Part shown: positions 8,112-16,704 of the stretch, piece by piece
Layout: each line of letters opens with the position of its first letter
How positions within the stretch are numbered: position 1 is the stretch's first letter
The notes under the pieces: model-generated
Database searches by the model: none
The model's input: only the letters and a program-made list of their open reading frames with translations
What the model was told of the DNA's origin: nothing
Made by a program: the position numbers and the translations under genes
NCBI RefSeq assembly: GCF_003096715.1
Contig: NZ_QEOL01000024.1
Location: forward strand, 62,001-126,000
Direction: 5' to 3'
Length of the DNA: 64,000 nt
DNA from: Paraburkholderia silvatlantica
Lineage (GTDB): Bacteria; Pseudomonadota; Gammaproteobacteria; Burkholderiales; Burkholderiaceae

Positions 8112-9359
8112 ATGACGTCGCGAAACAGTAGTGCTGGAGGAGGTGGAACGAGCAGCAAGGCAACCATCGCCCTGTGTCTGGCGATTGCGCTGCTCGAAGG
8201 GCTGGACCTGCAATCGGCGGGCGTAGCGGGGCCGCGCATGGCGAAGGAGTTTCATCTTGCCGTCGCGCAAATGGGCTGGGCGTTCAGCGCCGGCGCAATC
8301 GGCCTGTTGCCGGGCGCGGCACTGGGCGGCCGGCTTGCCGACCGCTTCGGCCGCAAACGCGTGCTCATGTGGTCGGTGGCGCTGTTCGGGCTGTTTTCGC
8401 TTGCCACGACCATGGTGTGGAATTTCGAAAGCCTGCTCGTCGCGCGTCTGCTTACGGGTCTCGGCCTTGGCGCGGCCATGCCGAACCTGATCGCGCTGTG
8501 CTCGGAGGCAGCGGGTGAGCAGCAGCGCAGCACGGCCGTCGGAGCGATGTACTGCGGCATGCCGTTCGGCGCGGCGATTGCCGCCGTCATCGGCATGCTC
8601 GGCACGGGGGAGCCAAGCTGGCGCCACGTGTTCTACGTCGGCGGTCTCGGCCCGATCGTGATGGTGCCGCTGCTTGGCCTGTTCCTGCGCGAGTCGCAGC
8701 AGTTCGTCGCCGCGCAGGCTTCGAAGGCCGCGAAGGAAGGCGCGCCAACTGTGACGCAGGCGCTCTGGCGAGCGGGCCGAGCGCGTACCACGATTGCGCT
8801 GTGGATCAGCTACCTCGGCACCTTGATCGTGCTGTACTTCCTGATGAACTGGCTGCCCTCGATGGTGCTCGCACGCGGCCTCACGCGCGTGCAGTCGAAC
8901 CTCGTGCTGATGCTGTTCAACATCGGCGGCGGCATCGGTGCCGTTGCGATCGCAACGATCATGGATCGCTTTGGCCGCCGCGGCACGGTGATCGGCATGT
9001 ACGTGGGCATCGTGGCGGCGCTCACCGTGCTCGCAAGCGCGGGCGGCGCAAGCTCGACGGCCGTGGGCGGCCTGCTGTGCGGCTTCTTTATCGTGGGCGG
9101 CCAGTCCGTGCTTTACGCACTCGCGGGCCATGCGTACCCCACGGAAGTGCGCGGCACGGGGGTGGGCGCGGCAGTGGCCGTGGGGCGTCTGGGTTCGATT
9201 CTCGGGCCGCTCGTGGCGGGCCAGCTGTTCGCGCTCGGCCAAAGCCCGTCGATGCTGGTGGGCTCGAGCATTCCGCTCGTCGTGATCGCGGCGCTCGCCG
9301 CGCTCAGCGTGGTGGGTGCATTCAGGCAGCGCCGCACGTTGGGCGCACAGGGCGCATGA
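8112..9359 (+). CDS. mhpT: MFS 3-hydroxyphenylpropionate-type transporter
   Basis: A 415-residue major facilitator of the aromatic acid:H+ symporter family, with about 12 membrane segments. It closely resembles E. coli MhpT: LLEGLDLQSAGVAGPRMA, LADRFGRKRVLMWSVALFGL (the MFS loop 2-3 motif), GLGLGAAMPNLIAL and GGQSVLYALA. The Asp of the EGLD motif in the first helix is a feature of aromatic acid carriers. GGAG lies 7 nt before the ATG. Uptake of hydroxyphenylpropionate or hydroxycinnamate is inferred from homology and operon position. Confidence 0.9.
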   Translation: MTSRNSSAGGGGTSSKATIALCLAIALLEGLDLQSAGVAGPRMAKEFHLAVAQMGWAFSAGAIGLLPGAALGGRLADRFGRKRVLMWSVALFGLFSLATTMVWNFESLLVARLLTGLGLGAAMPNLIALCSEAAGEQQRSTAVGAMYCGMPFGAAIAAVIGMLGTGEPSWRHVFYVGGLGPIVMVPLLGLFLRESQQFVAAQASKAAKEGAPTVTQALWRAGRARTTIALWISYLGTLIVLYFLMNWLPSMVLARGLTRVQSNLVLMLFNIGGGIGAVAIATIMDRFGRRGTVIGMYVGIVAALTVLASAGGASSTAVGGLLCGFFIVGGQSVLYALAGHAYPTEVRGTGVGAAVAVGRLGSILGPLVAGQLFALGQSPSMLVGSSIPLVVIAALAALSVVGAFRQRRTLGAQGA

Positions 9360-9368
9360 ATGTAAAGG

Positions 9369-9390
9369 GGAGAAGGCATGCGCCTTCTCC
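9369..9390 (+). other. Intercistronic stem-loop between mhpT and mhpC
   Basis: Arms GGAGAAGGC and GCCTTCTCC form a perfect 9-bp stem with an ATGC loop, 34 nt before the mhpC start. There is no T-run, so RNA processing or stabilisation is more likely than termination. Confidence 0.6.
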
Positions 9391-9424
9391 GGCATGGGTT
9401 ATTACGTTTTAAAGGATGATAATC

Positions 9425-10294
9425 ATGACGGGTACGGCACAGGCAATCACCGAAGCCTCGACGAGCAAATTCGCACGCGTGAAGGACGGCGAGGTCGAGT
9501 TCCAGATTCACTACAACGACGCAGGCGCCGGCGCCGAAACCGTCGTGATGCTGCACGGCTCGGGTCCGGGCGCGAGCGGCTGGGCCAACTTCAACCGCAA
9601 CGTCGAACCGCTCGTCGCGGCGGGCTACCGGGTGATCCTGATGGACTGCCCGGGCTGGAGCAAGAGCGACCCGGTCGTCTGCACGAGCTCGCGCTCGGAC
9701 CTGAACGGCCGCGTGCTCAAGGGCCTGCTCGATGTGCTCGACATCGAGCGCGTGCATATTCTCGGCAATTCGATGGGCGGTCATAGCGCCGTCGCGTTCG
9801 CACTGGCGAATCCGCAACGCGTGGGCAAGCTCGTGCTGATGGGCGGCGGCACCGGCGGCCCGAGCAGTTTCGTGCCGATGCCCACCGAAGGCATCAAGCT
9901 GCTGCAAGGTCTCTATCGCGATCCGACCATCGAGAACCTCAAGCGCATGATGAACGTGTTCGTGTACGACGCGAGCGCGCTCACCGACGAGCTGATGCAA
10001 ACGCGGCTCGACAACATGCTCGCGCGCCGCGACCACCTGGAAAACTTCGTGAAGAGCCTCGCTGCCTTCCCGAAGCAGTTCAGCGACTATGGTCCGCGAC
10101 TTGGCGAAATCGCCGCGCCCACGCTCGTGATCTGGGGCCGCGACGACCGCTTCGTGCCGATGGATGTCGGCCTGCGTCTGCTGGCCGGCATGCAGAACGC
10201 GCAACTGCACGTGTTCAACCGATGCGGCCACTGGGCGCAATGGGAGCATGCGGAAGCCTTTAACCGCATGGTGATCGACTTCCTGACGCACTAA
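9425..10294 (+). CDS. mhpC: 2-hydroxy-6-oxonona-2,4-dienedioate hydrolase
   Basis: A 289-residue alpha/beta hydrolase that cleaves the meta ring-fission product into hydroxypentadienoate and succinate (or fumarate). The triad is visible: nucleophile Ser116 in GNSMGGH, an acid in GRDDRF (240-241) and His269 in CGHWAQWEH; the oxyanion region HGSGPGASGW lies near residue 44. Two in-frame ATGs exist (9416 and 9425). The AAAGGA site at 9411-9416 sits at proper spacing only for 9425. It is the last gene of the operon, unlike in E. coli, and is followed by a strong terminator. Confidence 0.94.
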   Translation: MTGTAQAITEASTSKFARVKDGEVEFQIHYNDAGAGAETVVMLHGSGPGASGWANFNRNVEPLVAAGYRVILMDCPGWSKSDPVVCTSSRSDLNGRVLKGLLDVLDIERVHILGNSMGGHSAVAFALANPQRVGKLVLMGGGTGGPSSFVPMPTEGIKLLQGLYRDPTIENLKRMMNVFVYDASALTDELMQTRLDNMLARRDHLENFVKSLAAFPKQFSDYGPRLGEIAAPTLVIWGRDDRFVPMDVGLRLLAGMQNAQLHVFNRCGHWAQWEHAEAFNRMVIDFLTH

Positions 10295-10318
10295 GACACG
10301 AAAGCCCTTGCGGTAACG

Positions 10319-10351
10319 AAGCGGCGCACCTCGCGGTGTGCCGCTTTTTTA
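10319..10351 (+). terminator. Rho-independent terminator of the mhp operon
   Basis: A GC-rich stem AGCGGCGCAC / GTGTGCCGCT (one wobble) with a 6-nt loop is followed directly by a run of seven T. It lies 25 nt after the mhpC stop. Confidence 0.9.
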
Positions 10352-10447
10352 TTTGGGCGAGCGCATGGCGTCGGCATTTGTGTGACGAAACCATGAGCCG
10401 ATGCACCGTCGACCGGACCACCTAAAGACAAACCCGTATTAGCGTAA

Positions 10448-10463
10448 GGCGAAATGATTCGCC
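10448..10463. promoter_or_regulatory. Inverted repeat abutting a promoter -35 box
   Basis: GGCGAA-ATGA-TTCGCC is a perfect 6-4-6 inverted repeat ending 1 bp before the TTGACA box at 10465. It may be a regulator site; no cognate protein can be named. Confidence 0.4.
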
Positions 10464-10464
10464 A

Positions 10465-10494
10465 TTGACAAATCAAACCTGCCGCACCTATGAT
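10465..10494 (+). promoter_or_regulatory. Strong sigma70 promoter for the MFS gene
   Basis: Consensus TTGACA (10465-10470) and TATGAT (10489-10494) are separated by 18 bp. The start site would be near 10501, giving a leader of about 127 nt. This shows the permease is not transcribed only with the mhp operon. Confidence 0.75.
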
Positions 10495-10627
10495 CGGCGT
10501 CACTGCCTGGACAGACGCGCGAACCGCACGCGCCCAGGCGAGCCGCGCAAGGCGCGCAAGACGCCGCGCATCGACGGTCTGCCTGGGCCCGCCCGGGTGT
10601 ACCGGAGTCATGTTTGGAGACAGGCAG

Positions 10628-11992
10628 ATGCCCCAATCGATCGCCCCGGACCGCCGGTCCGAAGCCGCGCGCGCGTACGCTGCGTCCGCGCAGAATCCCT
10701 CGCAGCAAGACGATGCGCTCTATCGGAAAGTTTCCGCGCGCGTCATTCCGTTCCTGTTCGTTTGCTACGTCGTCTCGTTTCTCGACCGCATCAACATCGG
10801 CTTCGCGCAGTTGCAGATGAAGCACGACCTGGGCTTCAGCGACGCGATGTACGGCCTCGGCGCCGCCGTGTTCTACGTGGGCTACGTGCTGTGCGAAGTG
10901 CCGAGCAACATGCTGCTGGCGCGCTTCGGCGCGCGCCGCACGTTCATGCGCATCATGCTGCTGTGGGGCATTGCCTCGACCTGCATGATGTTCGTGTCGA
11001 GCCCCACGCAGTTCTATGCGCTGCGCTTTTTGCTGGGCGTATTCGAGGCGGGTTTCTTTCCGGGTATCGTGCTCTATCTCACGTACTGGTATCCGGCACG
11101 GCGCCGCGCAGCCGTGTTCTCGATCTTCTTCGCGGGCGTGGCGGTGGCGGGCGTGCTCGGCGGCCTCATCTCGGGCTGGATCATGCGCGACATGGCCGGC
11201 GTGGCGGGACTCGCCGGCTGGCGCTGGATGTTCCTGATCGAAGGGCTGCCGGCCGTGCTGCTCGGCCTCATGGCCGCGTTCTGGCTCGTGGACGGCCCCG
11301 AGAAGGCGCGCTGGCTGACCGATGCGGAAAAGGCCCACCTCCTCGCGCAACGCGACGGCGAAGGCGATCACCCGCATTCCACGCGTTCGTTTGGGGCGGC
11401 GCTGCGCAACCCGCGCGTCTATCTGTTCGCGTTCATCTACTTCTCGCTGACCTGTGCGTCGCTCACGCTGAACTTCTGGATGCCGCTCATGATCCGCGAC
11501 TTCGGCGTGCATGACGTGCTGGCGATCAGCCTCTACACCGTCATTCCGAATGCGGTGGGCGCGGTGGGCCTGATGTGGATCGCGCGCCGCTCGGACCGGC
11601 GAGGCGAACGGCGCTGGCATTTCGCCGCGTGCACGATAGGCGGCGGCGTTGCATTGGCGCTGCTCACGCTGCATCTCGCGAGCTTCGCCGCGATGATGGC
11701 GATTCTTTCGATCGCAGCGGTGCTGATCTTCGCCGCGTTGCCGATCTTCTGGGCGGTGCCTTCGGCGTATCTCTCGGGCAAGGCCGCCGCTGCGGGCATC
11801 GCGCTCATCAGCAGTATCGGCATCACGAGCGGCATTGTGAGCCCGTGGGCAATCGGGATCATCAAGACGCATACGGGCAGCATGGATAACGCGCTGTATC
11901 TGCTCGCGGCGTTGCTGGTGGCGAGCGGTGCGGCGTTGGTGGCGGGCGTGCCGGCCGCGAAGGCCGCGAAGGCCGTGAAAGCCGGCCGCTGA
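10628..11992 (+). CDS. MFS transporter, anion:cation symporter (ACS) type
   Basis: A 454-residue major facilitator with about 12 membrane helices. The first-helix/loop signature FLDRINIGFAQLQMKHDLGFS and the later CEVPSNMLLARFGARR and GVFEAGFFPGIVLYLTYWYP blocks identify the ACS family, which carries organic anions such as phthalate, tartrate, sugar acids and aromatic acids. The ATG at 10628 has GGAGA 7 nt upstream; the frame is open further upstream without a better start. It follows the mhp terminator and has its own promoter. A link to aromatic acid uptake is suggested by location only; the substrate is unknown. Confidence 0.8.
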   Translation: MPQSIAPDRRSEAARAYAASAQNPSQQDDALYRKVSARVIPFLFVCYVVSFLDRINIGFAQLQMKHDLGFSDAMYGLGAAVFYVGYVLCEVPSNMLLARFGARRTFMRIMLLWGIASTCMMFVSSPTQFYALRFLLGVFEAGFFPGIVLYLTYWYPARRRAAVFSIFFAGVAVAGVLGGLISGWIMRDMAGVAGLAGWRWMFLIEGLPAVLLGLMAAFWLVDGPEKARWLTDAEKAHLLAQRDGEGDHPHSTRSFGAALRNPRVYLFAFIYFSLTCASLTLNFWMPLMIRDFGVHDVLAISLYTVIPNAVGAVGLMWIARRSDRRGERRWHFAACTIGGGVALALLTLHLASFAAMMAILSIAAVLIFAALPIFWAVPSAYLSGKAAAAGIALISSIGITSGIVSPWAIGIIKTHTGSMDNALYLLAALLVASGAALVAGVPAAKAAKAVKAGR

Positions 11993-12015
11993 GCGCACCT
12001 CGCACACGCTCGACG

Positions 12016-12933
12016 TCACGGCTGCGCCGCAAGCTCCTTCAGCAGCCAGTCACGAAACGCCACCAGCACGGGATGGCGCTGAACCCGCTGCGGGTAGACG
12101 AGGTAATACGAACGCGAGCTCGGTACCGCTTCGAACGGGCTGAGAAGCCGGCTTTCCTTCAATTCGTCTTCCACCAGCATGCGCGGCACGAGGCCGATGC
12201 CGATACCGGCCACGACTGCCTGAATCAAATGCGAAGTCAGTTCGAAACTCGGGCCAGGCCGCAGCGCGTCGTGAGGCAAGCCGAAATGCGCGCACCATTC
12301 GCGCCATGCGTCGGGAAAGCTGCGCACGCGCAGCAGCGTGAGCCCTTCGAGGGATTCGATGGTCGGCGCAGCGGCCCTGCGCCTCGCTTTTCGCGCGAGC
12401 GGTAACGCGGCAGGGTTGCCGACCAGCACCAGCTCTTCCGCGTAGAGCCGGTGTGCCGTCACCCCCGGCCAGCGGCCGTCGCCCACCACGATGGCCGCGT
12501 CGAGGGCCTGGGTCGCAAAATCGGCGGCCTCGATGCGCGAGTCGAGATCGATCTGCAGATCCGGGTGCGCCTGATAGAAGCGGTGCAGGCGCGGCAGCAG
12601 CCACTTGGCGCCGAACGTCGGCAGGGTCGCGACGCGCAACTGCGTTTTCGGCGCGTTGGACGTGAGTGCCTGCAGCGTCGCGCTGCGGATCAGCGTGAGC
12701 GCGTGCGAGATCTCGGCCATGTAGGCGCGGCCGATATCCGTCGGGATGATGCGCTTGCCTTCGCGCGTGAAGAGCGCAAGCTCGAGCATCGCTTCGAGCG
12801 CCTGCACCTGGCGGCTCACGGCGCTCTGCGTGAGCGACAGCTCCTCGGCGGCACGCGTGAAGCTCTCATGCCGCGCGGACGCTTCGAACGCGAGCAGCAG
12901 CGACATGGAAGGCGTGAGCTTGCGGAAATTCAT
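12016..12933 (-). CDS. LysR-family regulator, GcvA-like
   Basis: A 305-residue LysR protein. The N-terminal HTH (about residues 10-65: LLAFEASARHESFTRAAEELSLTQSAVSRQV) and the ALFTREGKRIIPTDIG wing segment are of the GcvA/AmpR subgroup. The effector domain contains LRVATLPTFGAKWLLPRL and ends with the DWLLKEL tail. It is divergent from a ydiJ-type dehydrogenase across 115 bp, so it probably controls that gene. It converges with the MFS gene upstream. The effector is unknown. Confidence 0.85.
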   Translation of the reverse strand: MNFRKLTPSMSLLLAFEASARHESFTRAAEELSLTQSAVSRQVQALEAMLELALFTREGKRIIPTDIGRAYMAEISHALTLIRSATLQALTSNAPKTQLRVATLPTFGAKWLLPRLHRFYQAHPDLQIDLDSRIEAADFATQALDAAIVVGDGRWPGVTAHRLYAEELVLVGNPAALPLARKARRRAAAPTIESLEGLTLLRVRSFPDAWREWCAHFGLPHDALRPGPSFELTSHLIQAVVAGIGIGLVPRMLVEDELKESRLLSPFEAVPSSRSYYLVYPQRVQRHPVLVAFRDWLLKELAAQP

Positions 12934-13001
12934 TCATAAACCTCATGATCGACCCAACGAATATACGTTTGCCCGGTGTCGGACGGAAAAGCGACAATCG
13001 T

Positions 13002-13016
13002 TTCCCAGAAAGGGAA
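13002..13016. promoter_or_regulatory. Inverted repeat in the LysR-ydiJ divergent region
   Basis: TTCCC-AGAAA-GGGAA is a 5-5-5 inverted repeat 33 bp before the ydiJ start. It could be part of a LysR or other operator; this is tentative. Confidence 0.3.
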
Positions 13017-13048
13017 TAGTGCGCCCCTGGCGAGACTCCGAGAACGTT

Positions 13049-16000
13049 ATGACCATTGCCCCGCTTACCATCGGCGAATTCAGCAACCCGCTGATCCGTC
13101 AATTTTTGCATGAATTGGCGGCGTCGGGCTTCGAAGGCGAGGTGGATGCGACTCACGCGACGCGCACGGTGCTGGCCACGGACAATTCGATCTACCAGCG
13201 CTATCCGCAAGCGGCGGTGTTTCCGCGTCATGCGCACGACGTCGCCCGCCTCGCGCGCCTGCTCGGGCGCGAGACGTTTCGCGGCGTGGCGGTCGCGGCG
13301 CGCGGCGGCGGCACGGGCACGAACGGGCAGTCGCTGACCGAAGGCATCGTGGTCGACATGTCGCGCCATATGAACCGGATTCTCGAAATCGATCCCGTTG
13401 CCCGCACGGCCAGAGTGGAGGCCGGTGTCGTCAAGGATCAGCTCAATGCCGAACTGAAGCGGCACGGACTCTTCTTCGCGCCGGAACTGTCGACTTCGAA
13501 TCGCGCGACCATCGGCGGCATGATCAGCACGGATGCGAGCGGGCAGGGCAGTTGCACCTATGGGAAAACGCGCGACCACGTGCTCGCGCTGGAAACGGTC
13601 CTGGTCGGCGGTGAGCGGCTGTCGGGCGCACCGGTCGAAGATGACGCGCTCATGGCGCTCTGTGCGCGCGAGGACAAGGTCGGCGCAGTGTTTCGCACCG
13701 CGCGCGACATCGGCGAGCGCGAAGCCGGTCTGATACGCGAGCGCTTTCCCGCGCTGAACCGCTGTTTGACGGGTTACGACCTCGCTCATCTGCGCGACGG
13801 CGAGGGGCGCTTCGACATCAATAGCGTGCTGTGCGGCTCGGAAGGCACGCTCGGCTTTATTGTCGAGGCGACGCTGAACGTGCTGCCGGTTCCGAAGCAC
13901 GCCGCGCTCGTCAATATCCGCTACGAGAGTTTCATGGATGCCCTGCGCGATGCGCGCGCATTGATGGCTCATCGTCCTCTCTCGATTGAAACCGTGGACT
14001 CCACGGTGCTGCGGCTCGCGCGCGAGGACAGCGTCTGGCAAAGCGTGGCGGAATATTTCCCCGACGACGAAGGCGTCGAAGGCGGTGCGAGCGGCATCAA
14101 CATGGTCGAATTCAGCGGCGATGACGCGCACGAACTGCGTGCGCGCGTGGCGGCGTTTGCCGGGCATCTCGGCGCCGACGCGAGCGTCAGGCGCCTGGGA
14201 CATACGATCGCCGACGGCGAGGCGGCGATCCATCGCGTCTACGCGATGCGCAAGCGTGCGGTGGGCCTGCTGGGCAACGCACGCGGCGCGAGCCGCCCGC
14301 AGCCCTTCGTGGAAGACACGGCCGTGCCGCCCGAAAATCTCGCCGACTATATTGCGGAGTTCCGGGCGCTGCTCGATGGTTTCGGTCTGCGCTACGGGAT
14401 GTTCGGCCATGTCGATGCCGGCGTGCTGCACGTGCGCCCCGCGCTCGACATGCGCAATCCCGACGAGGCCGCACTCGTGCGCCCCATTTCGGACGCCGTG
14501 ACCGCCTTGACGATGAAGTATGGCGGCCTGCTGTGGGGAGAGCATGGCAAGGGCGTGCGCTCGGAGTACGTGCCCGCGTATTTCGGGCCTTTGTATCCCG
14601 CGCTGCAGCGGCTCAAGGCGGCATTCGATCCGCACAACCAGCTCAATCCCGGCAAGATCGCCACGCCGGCGGGGGCGAGTGCGGCGCTGTTGAAGATCGA
14701 CGCGACGACGCTGCGCGGCGAACTGGACCGACGCATGGACGAGCGCGTCTGGCAGGCCAATGCCGACGCCGTTCACTGCAACGGCAACGGCGCCTGCTAC
14801 AACTTCGACCCGAACGACGCCATGTGTCCGTCGTGGAAAGCCACGCGCGAGCGCGTGCATTCGCCGAAGGGCCGGGCTTCGCTGATGCGCGAATGGTTGC
14901 GCAGGCAACAGGATGCCGGTGCGGATCTCACGGCTGCGCCAGCCGCGGCGGCGTTGCCGGTGCGCATGTTCAACAGCATGCGCAAACGCCAGGGCGAACA
15001 AGACTTCTCGCATGAGGTGTATGACGCCATGGCGGGTTGCCTGTCGTGCAAGTCATGCGTGGGGCAGTGCCCCGTGAAGGTGAGCGTGCCCGAGTTTCGC
15101 GCACGTTTTCTGGAGTGGTATCACACGCGCTATTTGCGGCCGCTGCGCGACTATTTGATCGGCGCGCTCGAATTCACGGTACCGCGCGTCGCCGCGGTGC
15201 CTGGCGCGGGAAGCGTGTACAACGCAGTGATGGGCGCGGGTCCCGTCAAGTCGTTGCTTGCGCGCTATGCAGGACTTGTCGATTGCCCGTTGTTGAGCCG
15301 TGAGTCATGGCGTGACATACTGCGCCGCTCGGGAGCGCAGGCCGCAACGCCCGAACGCCTCTCGATGCTCAGCGTTGCCGAGCGCCGGCAAAGCGTGATC
15401 GTGGTGCAGGACGCGTTCACGCGCTATTTTGAAACGCCGGTGGCCGCCGCGTTTCTGGAACTCGCCGCGCGGCTTGGGTTCCAGGTATTCGTCGCGCCTT
15501 ATCTGCCGAACGGCAAGCCGCTGCACGTGCAGGGGTTTCTGCCGCAGTTTCGCCGGGCCGCGCGGCGCAATGCGGCACAACTGGCTGCGCTTGCCAGATC
15601 GGGTGTGCCGCTCGTCGGCATCGATCCGGCCATGACGCTCGTGTACCGCCAGGAGTACCGCAAGGTGGAAGGCGTCGAAACCGTGCCCGACATTCAGTTG
15701 CCGCAGGAATGGCTGATCGGCGCACTGCGCACGCGCGCATCGTCGTCGCGCGCGTCCGGCTCGTTCAGACTGCTGCCGCATTGCACCGAGCGCACCAACG
15801 CGAACGCCGCCACGCTCTTGTGGAAAGACGTCTTCGCGGCGGCGGGCCTCACGCTCGCGACGCCGGCCAGCGGCTGCTGCGGCATGTCGGGCACCTACGG
15901 CCACGAGGCGCGCAATCGCGCGACCTCGGAGACGATCTTCGAGCAATCGTGGGCGCGACATGTCGATGCGGCATCGACGTCGACGCGGGGGGCGGACGAA

Positions 16001-16099
16001 CTGCTCGCCACGGGCTATTCATGCCGCTGCCAGGTGAAGCGCTTGCGCGGGCGCCACTTGCGCCACCCCGTTCAAGCGCTGCTGGACGCCCTGCGCTGA
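13049..16099 (+). CDS. ydiJ: FAD-linked oxidase / Fe-S protein, YdiJ-type 2-hydroxyacid dehydrogenase
   Basis: A 1016-residue fusion, near the E. coli YdiJ length. The N-terminal part is a PCMH-type FAD domain (ARGGGTGTNGQSLTEGIVVDMSRHMNRI, ELSTSNRATIGGMISTDASGQGS). The middle is the FAD-oxidase C-terminal domain (YGMFGHVDAGVLHVRPALDM, LLWGEHGKG). Then come a ferredoxin-like cluster site (CLSCKSCVGQCP, about residue 665) and a CCG-type domain ending CCGMSGTYGHE. E. coli YdiJ is reported to oxidise D-2-hydroxyglutarate; the same role is likely here. The protein is probably membrane-associated, passing electrons to the respiratory chain. A LysR gene is divergent from it. Confidence 0.88.
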   Translation: MTIAPLTIGEFSNPLIRQFLHELAASGFEGEVDATHATRTVLATDNSIYQRYPQAAVFPRHAHDVARLARLLGRETFRGVAVAARGGGTGTNGQSLTEGIVVDMSRHMNRILEIDPVARTARVEAGVVKDQLNAELKRHGLFFAPELSTSNRATIGGMISTDASGQGSCTYGKTRDHVLALETVLVGGERLSGAPVEDDALMALCAREDKVGAVFRTARDIGEREAGLIRERFPALNRCLTGYDLAHLRDGEGRFDINSVLCGSEGTLGFIVEATLNVLPVPKHAALVNIRYESFMDALRDARALMAHRPLSIETVDSTVLRLAREDSVWQSVAEYFPDDEGVEGGASGINMVEFSGDDAHELRARVAAFAGHLGADASVRRLGHTIADGEAAIHRVYAMRKRAVGLLGNARGASRPQPFVEDTAVPPENLADYIAEFRALLDGFGLRYGMFGHVDAGVLHVRPALDMRNPDEAALVRPISDAVTALTMKYGGLLWGEHGKGVRSEYVPAYFGPLYPALQRLKAAFDPHNQLNPGKIATPAGASAALLKIDATTLRGELDRRMDERVWQANADAVHCNGNGACYNFDPNDAMCPSWKATRERVHSPKGRASLMREWLRRQQDAGADLTAAPAAAALPVRMFNSMRKRQGEQDFSHEVYDAMAGCLSCKSCVGQCPVKVSVPEFRARFLEWYHTRYLRPLRDYLIGALEFTVPRVAAVPGAGSVYNAVMGAGPVKSLLARYAGLVDCPLLSRESWRDILRRSGAQAATPERLSMLSVAERRQSVIVVQDAFTRYFETPVAAAFLELAARLGFQVFVAPYLPNGKPLHVQGFLPQFRRAARRNAAQLAALARSGVPLVGIDPAMTLVYRQEYRKVEGVETVPDIQLPQEWLIGALRTRASSSRASGSFRLLPHCTERTNANAATLLWKDVFAAAGLTLATPASGCCGMSGTYGHEARNRATSETIFEQSWARHVDAASTSTRGADELLATGYSCRCQVKRLRGRHLRHPVQALLDALR

Positions 16100-16105
16100 C
16101 CGGGA

Positions 16106-16381
16106 TCAGTAGTCCCAACGGCCCTGGTCGTGCCATTCGCGTTCGCGCCACTGCCGCTCGCGCCATTCATGCTCACGACGTTCGTGCTCGCGCCATTCGT
16201 GTTCCCGCCAGCGCCGCGCGCGCCAGTCGTCGTCGCCTCTCCAGTCGGTCTGGACGGGAACCGGCGCATAGGCCGCGCCTGGCACGCCAACGCCCACGGC
16301 CACATCCACGTGGGCCAATGCGGCGGTCGAAGCCGCCAACGCCGTTGCGGCCAGGACCAGGCCGAGAATCGTCCTCTTCAT
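16106..16381 (-). CDS. Small exported protein with Trp-Arg-Glu pentapeptide repeats
   Basis: A 91-residue protein of unknown function. Residues 1-23 form a clean signal peptide ending ALA. The mature part has a Gly/Val/Pro stretch followed by five tandem pentapeptides of the WREHE type (WREHE, WREHE, RREHE, WRERQ, WRERE) and a WDY end. The ATG at 16381 is chosen by an AAGGAG site and the signal peptide; the frame is open upstream. It converges with ydiJ, only 6 bp from that stop. Such small charged exported proteins are common in Burkholderia; no enzymatic motif is seen. Confidence 0.75.
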   Translation of the reverse strand: MKRTILGLVLAATALAASTAALAHVDVAVGVGVPGAAYAPVPVQTDWRGDDDWRARRWREHEWREHERREHEWRERQWREREWHDQGRWDY

Positions 16382-16704
16382 CTCGCAACTCCTTCGCACG
16401 CTGTGTGCGTTCTCGATAAGCACGGTTCCGAGTGTAGGCGCCGCCCCCGGACACAGGTGCAACGGTGCTGCGAGATTGGTAACAACGCGTTAAGTACGCG
16501 CCGCGCTGCGCCGTGAAAATCCCATTGCGATTTGATCAGTAGACCGATTTATTCGGCATGCATGGAGCATGCTGAACTTCGACCCCTGGGGTGAGGTGGA
16601 GCGCTGGTGATTGACATTGGCGGAATCCGGGTACACTTGAAGGCGAACCGCGGTTCGGGTTCTGCCTGTGTCGTGCCCGCTCTCCAGCCAGCTTTTTGTG
16701 CCCG
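16382..16704. other. Divergent intergenic region with a possible promoter
   Basis: No gene is seen in these 323 bp. A TTGACA (16611-16616) and TACACT (16632-16637) pair with a short 15-bp spacer may be the promoter for the receiver gene at 16705. Confidence 0.4.

Noticed and set aside
12866..15013. A 700-codon frame antisense to ydiJ
   Set aside because: Same GC-bias shadow; the sense strand encodes a recognisable 1016-residue dehydrogenase.
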